A model generated the notes under the pieces. The model ran no database searches. It saw nothing but the letters and a program-made list of their open reading frames with translations, and had not been told where the DNA came from. Positions 45,144-58,186 of a DNA stretch of 64,000 nucleotides are shown piece after piece. Origin of the DNA: Oncomelania hupensis (Eukaryota > Mollusca > Gastropoda > Littorinimorpha > Pomatiopsidae). The translations under genes were made by a program, and so were the position numbers. The stretch is taken from contig CM072522.1 in the NCBI GenBank assembly GCA_036898135.1, positions 34,988,313-35,052,312 on the forward strand, read 5' to 3'. The stretch's first letter is position 1. The number at the start of each line of letters is the position of its first letter.

Positions 45144-46331
45144 GGCAGGTCTGAGTGCATCTCTCTCCCTTTAGAAAGTCCAGACACCTTGCCACGGGAC
45201 CCATGACCTGTGGAGCAAAACACATATTAGTTCAAGGCACATCATTATGCAATAAAAGGAGTTAAGCTAAAAGCATTAAAAAAATAGAGCATGCCAAAAA
45301 AATAATGGGTTAAAAACTGCAGAAAACATAGCATACCAAGACAAATTCTCTCATCAAAGCCCAAGTCCCTTGTGGTGAAGTTAGTGAGGCCAAGGCATTG
45401 CAAATCTTTCTCAGCTGCTCTGCTGACAGTGCACTTGGACACTGCACAGCGTCGAAGGTCGAATCCCACCAAGTTGCATTAGGAACCACCAGTTTGTTCT
45501 GTGCTATCTCTTGTATGGCCTCTGCACACAGACCAAACAAAACCTCTGAAATTAGCACAACCAAAAAAATAACAGGGAGACAAATGTGACTACTAAGGCA
45601 AGTCTTGTAAAGGGAGGTAATTAGTATGGATAAGAAAGTACTCTAAAGCTCTAATTGCCATTTTTACGGCAAGTTCTTAACCCTAGCACCCAAAAAAAAA
45701 CAACAACATAAACTTGCAAGGGGAAATAAACACAAAGGCAAATTTGATGTGATAAATAAATAACTAACCAGCACTGGTAACTGCTCTCAACTGCTTATTC
45801 CAGATAGCAGTTGCCTTGGCGAATATGGATCTGTAGGCAGTCTTAAATGTCTGGTTTTGCATGGCTGCCTCTGTGTCTTTGCTTGCTATTAGATTCAGGG
45901 CTTAAAGTGAGCCGCCAAGAAAAAGGAGGAATAATTTGGGGTCGAGGGGCAGAAGAAAATTTTAAATTTTGAATATGATTTTGGAGACTCCTTCAACTTC
46001 ATACTGAAAAAAACATGTCACAAATTACCACTTTCACAACACAATCATTCTTACATAACAAGTATGTATACTACTTACAGGTACAATAGAACGCTTTATT
46101 GTGATTTTTTTTAAAAGTTGAAAAGTCACAATTCCCAAAGATCCACCAAAGACAATTAGTCTGTCATGATTGCATCACACTATAATAATAATAAAAAAAT
46201 CATAGCTGAAATGAGTTCCTATTTAAGAAAAGTGTCAAAATCACGTGTGGCAGTTCATTCTATTGTTGAATTTCTGTTCATGTGTTCACATGGCTGTTGA
46301 TGTAACTTCATTTTAACTATTTGACTATGGT

Positions 46332-48499
46332 CTAAAAAAGGAATGACTTCAAAGAACTTTGCTTGATCTTCTTAGGTTGCTTTTCTTTCACAATGTCTTC
46401 AGAATCATTTATTGCAACAACCTCACATGCCACGAAAGTGTCTTGTGATGTTGTATTATTAACAATGGCAATTTCTAAGACCTCTGTGGATGTGGGTTTG
46501 CTCTTTGACTGTGTGTGTGACACTTGAGTAGCTATCCTTGCCCTTTTGGCATTCTCCAAGACTTCCTCTGTGGCTTTGCGTTTTGATGTCAGCTTCTGTG
46601 GTTTCAGACCAAAGGATCCATTTTCTTCCCTTCTGAAATCAGCATTTTTCAGCAACCTGGCCTTTTCCTTACTGTAAGCATGACTCATGTTGTACACAAG
46701 TGAATGACTAATAGGATCTTTCAGTGGGTCTGTTTTGCTGAAAAATTCCACTGCTGTCTTTCCACTAGCTGCAAGGGCATTTTTGACTGTTTGAATTGCA
46801 CTGTATGTGTCAATGTCAATGTTTGTAGTTGCCTTGTCTATGACCTCCCCCATGACGCTGAAAGTTGATTCCACCAAAGGACCATGAAAGAAGCTTAAGA
46901 CCGCTTAACAGCTTTCTATAGGGTAGGATATTTGATGTTGTCAACCTGGGACCACCAATTGTCGATTCGGGAGCCTTCTTGCATGGGTGCTATGCTTCTG
47001 TCTGACTGGAATACACGCAGTTCTGCAGAGTAGGCTTGTTTCTCCTCTTCGGAGAAGAATGGAAGGTCTGGAATCTTCAAAAGCTCTTGCAGGGCTGTCG
47101 TGGTTCCTTTTGTTCTTGGGTCGAGGCAACTGAAGCATCGAAGGATCTTGTTTGTCAGTGGCAGCTTTTGCAGCAATGCTTTGCCACACAGTACGCAGGC
47201 TTTCTTGGCCTGCTGATGGAACTCCTGCTTCAGTGCGTCTGACTTTTTCTGCTTGACGTTGGTTGAAGCAGTTGAAGCATATTGCCGCCCCAGGACGATC
47301 AAATTGGTCGGTAATATGATGCTTGTATCATCCAGGTTTGGTTTCTTCAGCGAGCGAGGCCCTCCTCCTAGGTTCTCTGGACGCACAAAACATGCAAGGA
47401 ACTCCTTTAGCAGCTCTTCTTGCTGATCATGCAGCCTGTGCATCATGGGCTCCTTGCTTTGAAACACCTTGATGTACTTTTGCAAGATGGGGAGAACTGT
47501 CGCATACAGGTCAAGGTGCATTGCGGTCTTCATTTGGTGCTTGAACAACTTTTCACAAATGTTTTGTTTTGTCTCCTTGCCATCCTTGGTGCCGCCCTTC
47601 ATGGATGCCCGTCCACTTGCTTTGAATTTTGGTTATCGCAGTTTGTGTTGTCCTGCTCACTCCTCGGTCACTAAAGATTTTGTCAATAACCTCTCTGTAC
47701 AACTCTTTGTCAGAATCATTAAGAAAAGAGAAGTAAAACAGCATCAGAGGATCCATGATCTGAGGCGAATTGTGTCTGCCACTACCTCCACCAGAGACAG
47801 CCATCTGGAAGAGACATACTTCATTGGTGTGGATGGTTTCACCTGCAGAACGACACATAACTTGTGAAATAGATTTCGGGTGTACGTTGACCACTTGTGG
47901 TCTGTGTGCAGACTGTTAAGGAGACTCTCCACATGTTTACCAAATGGTAAACAAAAGACCTTGGCAGCGTTGTGGGCATGGTGACAGGTATCACCATCAA
48001 TATCCAAAAAGGTGTGGCACCTTCCGCTTTCGAATTAATGTCTCTAACCCTGCGCTGTTTCCTCTCATGATGTTGCACGAATCCATCATAACGGACAAAA
48101 GATTGTTCTAAGGAAGTTCAAGGCGGCTGAACAAAGAGTCAAGTTGTTGAAACAAAACCTTCATTTGTCACTTTGACGAATGAGAATGGTGACAAATGGT
48201 TCACCACCACAGCCTGCTGTTTTTTTGAGTAGTGGCTTACAAGCACAGTCACAACTTTGTTGTGGTTTGAGTTCATTGCCTCATCAATGTTAAGCGAGAA
48301 TGGTGTTGTTCTCAAGCTGCTGAACAAGTTCCTCTTGGAATGTGGCAGCAACTCCGTTTCGCAGTTTGTAGGAGGCTGTAGCGTTGGAGCGTGCCATGTT
48401 CATTAGTACCCGCTTGTCATTGGCTAAAGCCTCGGCTAACTGTATAATCTTTGGAATGGTAGCCAGGGATATGTTGTTTTCAGCAGCAATGCTGATGAC
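46332..48499 (-). pseudogene. hAT2 transposase, 5' exons missing, several frame breaks
   Basis: From an acceptor at 48,500 the minus strand reads VISIAAENNISLATIPKIIQ. Then come TTPFSLNIDEAMNSNHNKVV, DIDGDTCHHAHNAAKVFCLP, YVSSRWLSLVEVVADTIRLR, MLFYFSFLNDSDKELYREVI, and a long open block (47,602-46,916) with KKACVLCGKALLQKLPLTNK and LRCFSCLDPRTKG. The hAT dimerisation tail follows (FFHGPLVESTFSVMGEVIDK) and a Lys/Ser-rich end KKIKQSSLKSFLF. Frameshifts lie near 48,325, 48,140, 47,740, 47,600 and 46,900. The N-terminal finger exons are absent. Confidence 0.75.
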
Positions 48500-48549
48500 C
48501 TGAAAACAAAGAAAACAATGAATTAATTATACAATACATATTTACACAC

Positions 48550-48562
48550 ACAGAGAGGGGGA

Positions 48563-48601
<39 letters not shown>
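48550..48601. repeat. (GA)n microsatellite
   Basis: GAGA run with a GGGGAGAGGGAGA start, between the hAT2 acceptor and the piggyBac left end. Confidence 0.9.
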
Positions 48602-48603
<2 letters not shown>

Positions 48604-48664
48604 TATTACAAAAGAAATATATATGTGTATTATTTCAATTAAATGCTACTATAAACTGTTTTAA

Positions 48665-51600
48665 CCCCCTGAGGCCCAGACATATAATTAAACACAGTAA
48701 AAATTAAACATATGGATATTTATGTTGAAATGGAGTCTGTATAATGGAAAAATAAACTTTTTGTGTGAAAAAAATTGCCAAAGTAAGAATTTGGCACTTC
48801 CCCCCAGAGGGGACATTGGGCTTTGGTTGGAATTTTACATATTCCCCATGGGGGACAGTGGGCTTTGGCAAGAGTGAATTCTTAGTACAATGTATAATCA
48901 TTTCACACAAAAAAACAAACACATTTTGTTTGTTTTGCTTATTTATAAACATAAAACAGAAACTTTAAAAATATTTTTGAACACGTTAGCTAAGACTGTG
49001 AAGGAACACTGACAAAGGTTGAGAAGTCTGTGGTAATCCACATGGCATATGTCCATGGGAAACAAAAGCGTCAGAAATGATATTGCCTGAAACAATTTCT
49101 TTCCTCCAGCAAACACAGAGGCATGGCACACTTTTCACAAAATGTGTTCGTCTTCATACCGCACACCTTGCAGCGGTAACGTGCACTCTTCACTTTCTTC
49201 TCGGGGAAGTGCATGAATCCATCCGTTCGGACATCTGAAGGTGGTGCTGCTGCCTGCGGTTTTCTTGATTTGGGAGGTGGCGTTTCAACGACATCTTCAT
49301 TGGAAGGCCTGCCTCTTTTCTTGGCAGCCTTGCATTCGATAAGAGAGGTTCCAAGAACTGCTTGAAACCTCCTTTGTTGCAACCACTGTTTCTTCGGCAC
49401 TCCATATAGCCTGCAATCACGTCTGTAGAGCAGCCAGGCATTGACCGCCATGATCATGAGGGTTTGCCAGAAGATGTACAGATCCCACCTCTTTGATTTC
49501 ATGGGGTACCTGTACTTTGAAATATTCGAGTCCAGCAGATCTACTCCACCCATGTGAATGTTGTACTCTGCCACCACACCTGGACGATTGACCTGAACAT
49601 GACGTTTAGCGGCCTTGTCATACCGGGTGACCTCCTTCATCGGCTCTTTGCCCATGTAGGTAGACAGCATAGTCACAGCGCGGGTATCATGCCACTTCAC
49701 GGCTACAAGGTTGCCAGTCTCTTCCACGCTCCAATCCAGTGTGCCGCGACCTTTCTTCTTCATTAATTTGTCTTCTTCAAGTTTTGATCCTGGAAGGCGG
49801 TTCCCTCTCACTGTGCCAATGTAATGCATACCTCTCTCTTTTAAGGCATTGAGGAGAGGCACACTTGTGAAGAAGTTGTCTGCAAAGATTTTGTAGTTCT
49901 TCCCGAAAGACAAAGACTCAGTCAGCTGCAGAACCACATCAGCTCCAACACCCAAAGATGGGCGTTTGCTGTTGATTCCTTGGTAAACATCGAAATCGTA
50001 CAGAACTTCTGAAGAACTTGTTCTCGCCCACACTTTCAGTCCCCAAGGATGAGGCTTTCCTTTCACGTATTGTTTGAACTTGCTGAACTTTCCCTTGAAT
50101 GGGATTATCATTTCATCGATGGAGTTCTTCTCTTCTGGAATCTCTTTGAGACAGTTATCTCGCAGTTTCTTCAGCCAAGGACGAATCTTCCAGATTTTAT
50201 CTTTATTTTCGTCATCAGGCACACTGTTGTTGTCAACAAAATGGAGGCTGGACAGTAAAGCTTGAAACCTGTTCCTAGTCATCACGCTGGCAACTGGATC
50301 ATATCTGGTGTCTGTTTCCCAATAGCAACGATTTCCTGGCATTTTCACGAGACCCATCTTGAAGAACATGCCAATCATCTGCTCAAGTTCTTTGTTATCC
50401 GTGTTCACACATTTACCAGTATTTTGAGTGCTGTATAAGTTTGTGTTTTCTTTCAAGAGTTCCAACATGTCAGAAGAGAGATATTTTTGAAAATATGTGA
50501 GAGGTGATGATGGTTCAAAGTCTTCATCCAAGCTGTACTGCCGACCGGAAAACGCGGTATCTGGTGGTTCGTATGTTTTTTTCCTCCAGCGGTACTTCTT
50601 TTGTTGTTGCTTACTTGTTCTTGTAGAAGTCGAAGCTGAAGTAGATGGGAGAGGCTCATCAGAAACATCTTCCGGAGCATCTTCAGGAGAGTCTGAGCCT
50701 GAGTCTTCTGAAGGCACGTAATTTGTGTCGCCTGGTTCTACATCAGCTTCATCATCAGTTGACTCGACTCCAGACAGGTCACTGTCATCGGCATTAATCA
50801 TTTCCAAAACGTCCTGAAGGTTGTATCGTTTAGGACGTAATCTCTGTGTGATGGAGGCAGCCATGTTGGAGACCCTTATAAACACAAATAGAACATCATA
50901 AATAAATGACAAAGTGTAAGAAACACAAAATAGAACAGTATAAATAAATAACCAAGTCCTATTGCATCTCAATACCAAAAATAACCACAACTGAAGTAGG
51001 TTTTGCAATATTTTGTTAACAGACACACAGAAAAAGTCCATCCAAGACTATCCCACTCAATTGTTCTGGGGTTGGGGTTATGTCACAACATATCATCTCA
51101 AAAGCCATACTCAAAACATACACACTGACACAGCCATACACACACATTATAAACATAAATAAACACATTACACTTGAAACAGTAATTCGATCAACACACA
51201 CATACTCATAGTCATAGATCTCGGAGTCTCTCGTACACATAATCAGACACAAATATGTATAAATAGATAGCCCAGACACACTACACAAACCAAGTTGAAT
51301 GGTCAAATGTTTGGTCTGCTCTGGTTGCCTACAGTCCCGTTAGCCCCTCGGGGATTTTCAAATGTTACCCCTTCTGTCCCGTTAGCCCCCATGGGACCTT
51401 CAGTTTTGAAAAAAATCGTGTAAAGAATCCAACATAACACCATCAATAAGTTTGCTTTCTTTTAACACATTAACATCCTATTGACATGTTTACGACGATA
51501 AAGTTTGAAACTTACCTTTATTTAGATCTGGGGATGTCCAAACATAGGCTCGGTCATTCACTTCAAGCGAACCATGTGGCAACTGCCATTTGCTAAAGCG

Positions 51601-51765
51601 GTAACTCTGCTAAGTTGGTTACCAGTTGCTTCCCTTGCTTTAGATTTGTTCCACAGAGGGGCTACTGGGCTTTACTGGTTATAAAAACTCCAAAATACAT
51701 TCCTTTAGTTTTGGAATGGGGGGCTCTTTCTACTGGTCCCAGGGGGTGCAATGGGCCTCCCAGGG
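48665..51765 (-). mobile_element. Structurally complete piggyBac element
   Basis: TTAA on both sides (48,661-48,664 and 51,766-51,769). The termini CCCCCTGAGGCCC and GGGCCTCCCAGGG are inverted with 3 of 13 mismatches. Subterminal G-rich phrases recur at both ends: CAGAGGGG.CATTGGGCTTT at about 48,806 and CAGAGGGGCTACTGGGCTTT at about 51,650, plus CCCATGGGG phrases at about 48,846 and 51,388. It contains one intact transposase ORF. Size 3,101 bp. Confidence 0.92.
49071..50864 (-). CDS. piggyBac-family transposase, intact (597 aa)
   Basis: Start chosen at the ATG at 50,864 (MAASITQRLRPKRYNLQDVL). The frame is open 59 codons further upstream but that part is hydrophobic and unlike the family. 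An acidic, Ser-rich N-terminal region (about residues 20-80) precedes the DDE core. SIDEMIIPFKG puts Asp at about 250, YKIFADNFFTS Asp at about 329, and HMGGVDLLD Asp at about 442 and 445, the expected piggyBac DDD set. The end carries a Cys/His-rich domain (YRCKVCGMKTNTFCEKC, then NCFRQYHF, residues about 562-597), which in the family binds terminal DNA. The length is normal, no stop or frameshift is seen, and it is framed by TIRs and TTAA. The enzyme excises and reinserts the element at TTAA. It looks recently active; expression cannot be judged. Confidence 0.95.
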   Translation of the reverse strand: MAASITQRLRPKRYNLQDVLEMINADDSDLSGVESTDDEADVEPGDTNYVPSEDSGSDSPEDAPEDVSDEPLPSTSASTSTRTSKQQQKKYRWRKKTYEPPDTAFSGRQYSLDEDFEPSSPLTYFQKYLSSDMLELLKENTNLYSTQNTGKCVNTDNKELEQMIGMFFKMGLVKMPGNRCYWETDTRYDPVASVMTRNRFQALLSSLHFVDNNSVPDDENKDKIWKIRPWLKKLRDNCLKEIPEEKNSIDEMIIPFKGKFSKFKQYVKGKPHPWGLKVWARTSSSEVLYDFDVYQGINSKRPSLGVGADVVLQLTESLSFGKNYKIFADNFFTSVPLLNALKERGMHYIGTVRGNRLPGSKLEEDKLMKKKGRGTLDWSVEETGNLVAVKWHDTRAVTMLSTYMGKEPMKEVTRYDKAAKRHVQVNRPGVVAEYNIHMGGVDLLDSNISKYRYPMKSKRWDLYIFWQTLMIMAVNAWLLYRRDCRLYGVPKKQWLQQRRFQAVLGTSLIECKAAKKRGRPSNEDVVETPPPKSRKPQAAAPPSDVRTDGFMHFPEKKVKSARYRCKVCGMKTNTFCEKCAMPLCLLEERNCFRQYHF

Positions 51766-53328
51766 TTAATTAAGCTGTTGTTCTAAATTATTTCAATTAA
51801 GCTGCTACTATAAGATTCAAGGTGTGCGCTGCACAACGGTGACGTGCGGGCAGAACTATCTCTGGTTGTGCTTAATCCCTTCCTCCATCGTCCTCCCTGA
51901 AGATGTCAAATGTCGTGACAGGGTCTGCATCCTCTTCATCCTTGTCTTCAGGGGAAATCATCTTGACTGAACATTCTAAAAAAAAAAAAATCAATAAACA
52001 ATCAAATAAAATACGTAAATAAATAATGCAATTTTGTTGTATTTAACAATGAATTAATACAACAGTATGAATGAAGGACGACTTCAAAAAACATTCATGT
52101 AGAAGAAACAAAATACACACACCTGAAAGCTTTCACAAATTTCAAACCATTTTCTGTCACAGTATGGACTTGTCTTGTTCTGGAGGCGATACTGTCGAAG
52201 GGCAGAGTCTGTGGCAGAGGCCACCTTATCAAATGTATGCTTCCCCTTCAGACGTCTGCATGCCAGTCCAAATGATCGCACCGCAAGGTTCTCATCCAAG
52301 TAATGGCACGTCATGCCCAGGAATGATCTGAAAATACAGACAATTTATTTAAAATTAAATGAAAGTTGTAGGAAGAAAACACCAACACACACTGATATGA
52401 CAACTACGACGGAGACTGACCACCCATTAAACAGCCTGCTATGTGTAATTATGATACATGCGTCAAACCAATTACCTGTGATGTGATGTCCAACAATCAG
52501 CGGTCACGCACACATAGTTACTAGCCTCCAATGTCTTGATAATCCCATTCACCATGTCTGCATACTTGGTCTGAAAAAACAAAATATGCAGAATGAACCC
52601 TTTTATCATTATTATCACTATAACAAGTAACATATTTATAAAATAAAAACACTTAATAATAGCAAACTAGCTAGCATGATAACCAGAAAACTCACCTCAA
52701 GTCTTTTATTGGCAGTATCCCGACACAACAAGGTGTTTTCCTGTCAGTCAGCCCATTCACAAAGTGCTTGAAGTGTTCACTGTCCAAAAGATTGAACGGC
52801 AAGTTTTCATGAAGCAGCAGGCCCAGAACATAATTGTCTACTTCAGCCTTCCCAAGGACAGTCCTGAAAAATGAAAATACAAAATTAAGAAACGGCATGA
52901 ATGGGCACAATACAATTTAAAATCGTAGTGTATTTTGGCACTATGGTCATATAAAGAACGTCACACTACAGTCATGTAAAAACATTGAAATTGAAAGAAG
53001 TACAAAACAGTGCAGACCTCCTTTTTATATTGTCCAACCGTAAACGCTTCTGGATTGTAGGCGTCTTAGGACTGCTCTCTCGATTCCTCTTGACTGCAGA
53101 TTTTGTCTCAATCAGCCCCTTTTCCAGCAACGGGTGACGCCTCTACACACAAGAAAGAGAAGACAAAGTTTAATTACACCTTCATCTAGACGGCCTCAAT
53201 CATCAGGTTGATTACTCTGCTGTACTGAGGCACAACTAAAATCAACTACTGAAAAACTACGACTTTATTAAGAGGAAGTATACTCCATGTTTACTGAGAA
53301 ATTATAGAAAATATAAAACTAAGGTTTA

Positions 53329-53637
53329 TGGTCGATTCGCCAGAGGGACGTTTCACTGAGACTGGCGAATCGACCAACGTAGGAATCCGGCGAAACGACC
53401 ATAATATTTTATAGACACTGGAAGCAGTAAGGCTAACCCGACCCCTAACCCCAAATACAGCCCCATTCCCACGTTCTGGCCGCAAGCCTCTTCCAGCACC
53501 ATGGTACAGCCGTAATACCGATGTGCAGACTAGATTCGATAATAGACTGGGGGAAACATCGACATGGTCATTGCGCCGGATTTGTATGTTGGTCATTTCA
53601 CTGGTCTCGGTGAAACGACCCTATGGCGAATCTACCA
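53329..53637. mobile_element. MITE with about 36-bp TIRs in a hAT1 intron
   Basis: The left end TGGTCGATTCGCCAGAGGG and ACGTTTCACTGAGACTGG mirrors the right end TCGGTGAAACGACCC and TATGGCGAATCTACCA (about 30 of 36). The left arm also folds on itself (GGTCGATTCGCCAG against CTGGCGAATCGACC). TSD not clear. Confidence 0.75.
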
Positions 53638-54479
53638 GCCTACCGCTGAATCAACTTTTGTTCACAAAATACGTTACGTTACTGTTAGATTGATACAGTG
53701 CGTCTTAAAAATACTGCGCTAAAATTACCACAATGCCCAAGTTTCAACTGCAAACCAGTAGTCAGTACTACAAACTAACAAAGCGAAATATAACCATACA
53801 GAGAGCTAGAAAATCCTTTGTCCCTCAATCAGTAGCATTAATCAATAAAAAATAAATTTCAGCTTGCAATATATTGTAACGTATGATGAATTTTATTTGA
53901 TTTCATTTGTTCGTTAGCTATTTGTGTAATAGTATGAGCATGTAATAATTTCTCTTATGAGATGATAAAGTGATTCTGAGTCAGTCAGTGATACACCTAC
54001 CTTCAAGTGACTTGTCAAGTTTGCAGCTTTATTTCGTTGGGCTAAAATTTCTTTTGCACAGCCACGCTGTTTGCATTTAAAATGAGCGTCTCGGCTGACT
54101 TTCCTCCAACAAAGTCGTAGTATTCCATAAACGCTTCAAAAAAGTTTGGCAAACTTTCATCACTCGAATCACTGCAGGAAGCCATCTTCTTTTCACAATC
54201 TCAAAATTTAATATGAACTGATGCAGGGACTGAGGGTAGGCTAGCGGCAATATCTACATAGGCTAATCAAAACCGCTTCAAACTGGCTGCAACTGGGTCA
54301 AACCGGCTTTGCGCATAGGCACCTGTTATTCGTGGCAGAAAATCAAACTGAAGTATCTGGATCTGGATCTGGATAGCCCGCCTGTGGATGTTGATTGGCG
54401 GGTGCGCCACAGGAGCCGATGACGACTATCAACGTGACGTTTTTAGGGCACTTTTTTACCAAGGTGCATGCTGGGTGTT

Positions 54480-54690
54480 TTCTTGTTACCGGCACTCACC
54501 CGTCTAGGACATGAGCGTCAGGATCTTTAAAGTCCGTTATGATGGAATGTATGCGACACAGACTAGACCTCGGTTTATACTCTCATCCGAAGGAGTAGGA
54601 AAACAGGAGTAAAGTGTCTTTCCCAGGGACACAACACAATGGGCCGGCCAGGACTCGAACCCGGGACCTTCAGATCCACAAGATAGTAAT
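54480..54690 (-). mobile_element. SINE family A, minus-oriented
   Basis: GGCACTCACCCGTCTAGGAC, ATGAGCGTCAGGATCTTTAA, GACCTCGGTTTATACTCTC, TTTCCCAGGGACACAACAC and the box B complement GGACTCGAACCCGGGACC. This is the 5' half only, closest to the 2,684 copy. Confidence 0.8.
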
Positions 54691-54867
54691 GAAATTTTTA
54701 ACGAAAGAAATCGATATTGTTACTTTTATTTTTTAATTTCTTTGAATTTTCTTTAACTTTTTAAAAGCATTAATGCTGAGTTCTGAGTTCTCTGGCCTTT
54801 TATTATTATTATTGTTGTTGTTATTGTCGTTGTTATTATTATTATTATGTTTTATTATTATTATTAT

Positions 54868-55021
<154 letters not shown>

Positions 55022-55025
<4 letters not shown>

Positions 55026-56130
55026 CTCTTCTGACTATGACGCATGTTTAGTGTTTACGTCATCATCACTGACCTCATGTTTTATTTATTTTTCATCACC
55101 AAAGAAGGGCGTAGCCCGAAAGTCTTTGATTTTATATTTTTCTTGGTGTTTTTTGTGTATTTTGTTTCTGATTTCTATAAAAGCATTAATGCGTAAATTT
55201 TTTTTCAACCACAGATTTAATTTGCTAAATCATTAAATCCTCCAACCCTGCTGATGTGTCACTAAATAAACTCCTAAAGCTGGTTTAATGTGCATGTTTT
55301 TGTCTTCTTTTTCTTTGTAAAGAATTAAGTTTTTAGATTTGTTGCAATGTTACAGCTGTTGGGCAAACTCAAAGTCCAAATGAAGATTGCACACTATCAC
55401 ATTTTGTATAGGGTTTCCATAGCCTTTTCATATTTTTCTCTTCCTATTTTCATTTGTTGTTCATTTTATTGTCATTTAGTAAAAAAAAATTATTTTGATT
55501 ATTGTTTAACTTGTAAATGTGCAGTAGGTGTATTTATTCAATTGTATTCATAGTTGCTGTTCTACTGTATCACATTCAGTCTTATTACAGATGTGTTAGG
55601 ATTTATTCTTTACTATTTCATTTTTCTTCCAGAGCTGTGAACATGCCTTCTGTGTAGATCATTTGTATGCACTTAATAAATTGTCATTCATTGATGTTAT
55701 TCTTAATTGTGTTAATGCGTGAGAATTATACTTAAAGCGAATCTGTCTGGGAAGACGCTCTATATAAATGCCCTTATTATTATTAGCACAATTAAACCTC
55801 GTCATCTGACTGCATGAGTGGAAGAGAAAATAAATGCGTAAAGCTGCAGAAGTCTTGAAGAAAACGTGCATGAATGTAATAAAACAGGTACAAATCAGCA
55901 CACTAAACAATCCAATTCTGACATATAACTACATTTATTTTTGCCATTAGAATAAAAGTGTTCTGTGACATAAAAATGAAACATCTCTCACTCTCTCTCT
56001 AAAACAAATACTACATCTCTTTCTCTCTCATATTACCCCTTGGGGTCATGAGTAATTTTGCCACTGTAGATTGTTCTAACCTATACAGGGAAAAGTGAAA
56101 GCCCCAGTTGAAAACCTGTCTTTCCTTAAT
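55022..56130. other. Spacer with a retroposon-like tail
   Basis: No exon recognised. ACGCTCTATATAAATGCCC followed by TTATTATTATT at about 55,756-55,790 looks like a LINE or SINE 3' end. Confidence 0.4.
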
Positions 56131-56149
56131 AGGAATGACTGATTCACTG

Positions 56150-56740
56150 CTGCAACAGTACCCCCGTTGGAGTGCCGGGGGTTTCAGTATAAATAGTACC
56201 CCCACTTTCTGGAAATTTAGTGCTTTAAATTCCCACTGTCGCTGTCTTTCTCATTTGCTCTTTCTCATTCCTGCTCTGTCCTATCAATCTGCTATACTAT
56301 CTTCTTCTTCGCTAGATCAGTGACCTACCTTTTTTCTTGAAAACTCTTCCTGGACAAGACTCCTTGTTTGTGTATGGGGTCTGTTGGATCAGCTTGGGAA
56401 TGTTGGGCGCTTTCTGCCGGGTGGTCACTAGGGCTTCCTATGATGTTATTATTTAGCAATATAGGCATTTTATATGTATGTGTTTTGTTGATAATTTATG
56501 ATGATGTTTGTATTCTATTTTGTTTTTGTAACCGGGGGTTTGATTAGTTGGGGTGAAGCCTCAGCCGTCCCCTGCGTGGGATGTCTTTGTTGTAGAGTGA
56601 CTGGCCGATGGAGGGCATTCAATTTTCCCACTAGGGTTGTTTCAGCAGATCTTTTATGCGGATCGGGGGTTGTCCGGTCCTGATTTGGCTCAGAAGAGTC
56701 CGCTGGACCTAAAGCAACAATCAATCAATCAATCTCTCTC
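56150..56740 (+). repeat. Dispersed repeat R1, plus-oriented, longest copy
   Basis: Runs from CAACAGTACCCCCGTTGG through ACCCCCACTTTCTGG, CACTAGGGCTTCCTATG, CCCCTGCGTGGGATGTC and TCAGCAGATCTTTTATGCGG to GTCCGCTGGACC and a (CAAT)n tail. Reverse-complement match to 6,222-6,765. No conserved ORF. Confidence 0.7.
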
Positions 56741-57149
56741 ATATTGAATGAATAGAAGGCCCAAGCCCATGTGACTCACATGCCACACAGGCAAACATAA
56801 TTTCAACATAGGCATAGAATTTCCAATCATACTGGACAAATGTGTATAACGAATAACGAATCTTTATTGTCCCCATTTGCACAAGGATATTTGTGTGTGA
56901 TGCACAGTAACTGTTGACATATTAAGAAGACAACACAAAGGTTAGCGCACATGTATACAATAAAGAAACGGTAGCGGATATTAGAACACCTTAATGCATA
57001 ACGATACTAACAAAATCTCAAGACTTACTGCCAATTTCTCCATCATTCACGCTTTCACATGACCGTGCTAATCCTTGCACATTCATTCTTATCCACGCAC
57101 CGACTCGTCCCACACACACCCTTAATACATATATATATTAATACATATA

Positions 57150-58186
<1,037 letters not shown>

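Larger units (their letters stand above)
45896..51783 (-). mobile_element. hAT2 element nested in hAT1 (left terminus clear, right end eroded)
   Basis: The left terminus CAGGGCTTAAAGTGAGCC at 45,896 cuts hAT1 exactly inside its NLI codons. On both sides hAT1 keeps a target copy (AATCTAAT on the left, AATCTTAT on the right, 7 of 8). The right end reads AGCAGCTTAATTG where CAGGGCTTAA is expected. The interval holds the hAT2 gene (46,332-48,499) and the piggyBac element (48,665-51,765). Confidence 0.6.
45144..54185 (-). pseudogene. hAT1: BED-finger hAT transposase gene, split and frame-broken
   Basis: Exons (minus): 54,001-54,185; 53,018-53,142; 52,696-52,863; 52,476-52,570; 52,123-52,327; 51,785-51,975; then, beyond about 5.9 kb of guest DNA, 45,769-about 45,899; 45,337-45,545; 45,144-45,207. 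It starts MASCSDSSDESLPNFFEAFM, then a BED finger (HFKCKQRGCAKEILAQRNKA, NLTSHLKRRHPLLEKG). TKYADMVNGIIKTLEASNYV and VTADCWTSHHRSFLGMTCHY follow (the Asp of TADCW is the usual first catalytic residue), then LDENLAVRSFGLACRRLKGK. HRCAAHTLNLI continues across the guest as LIASKDTEAAMQNQTFKTAY, and VVPNATWWDS has Trp for the usual Arg. Defects: a frameshift after YYDF in exon 1, frameshifts near 52,720 and 52,150, a stop (TAA for GAA) in 51,785-51,975, and truncation at 45,143. Confidence 0.8.

Noticed and set aside
49190..50721. Other-frame ORFs within the piggyBac gene
   Set aside because: Shadows of the 597-aa frame.
50865..51041. Upstream 59-codon extension of the piggyBac transposase
   Set aside because: Hydrophobic and unlike the family; the ATG at 50,864 begins the usual acidic N-terminal region.
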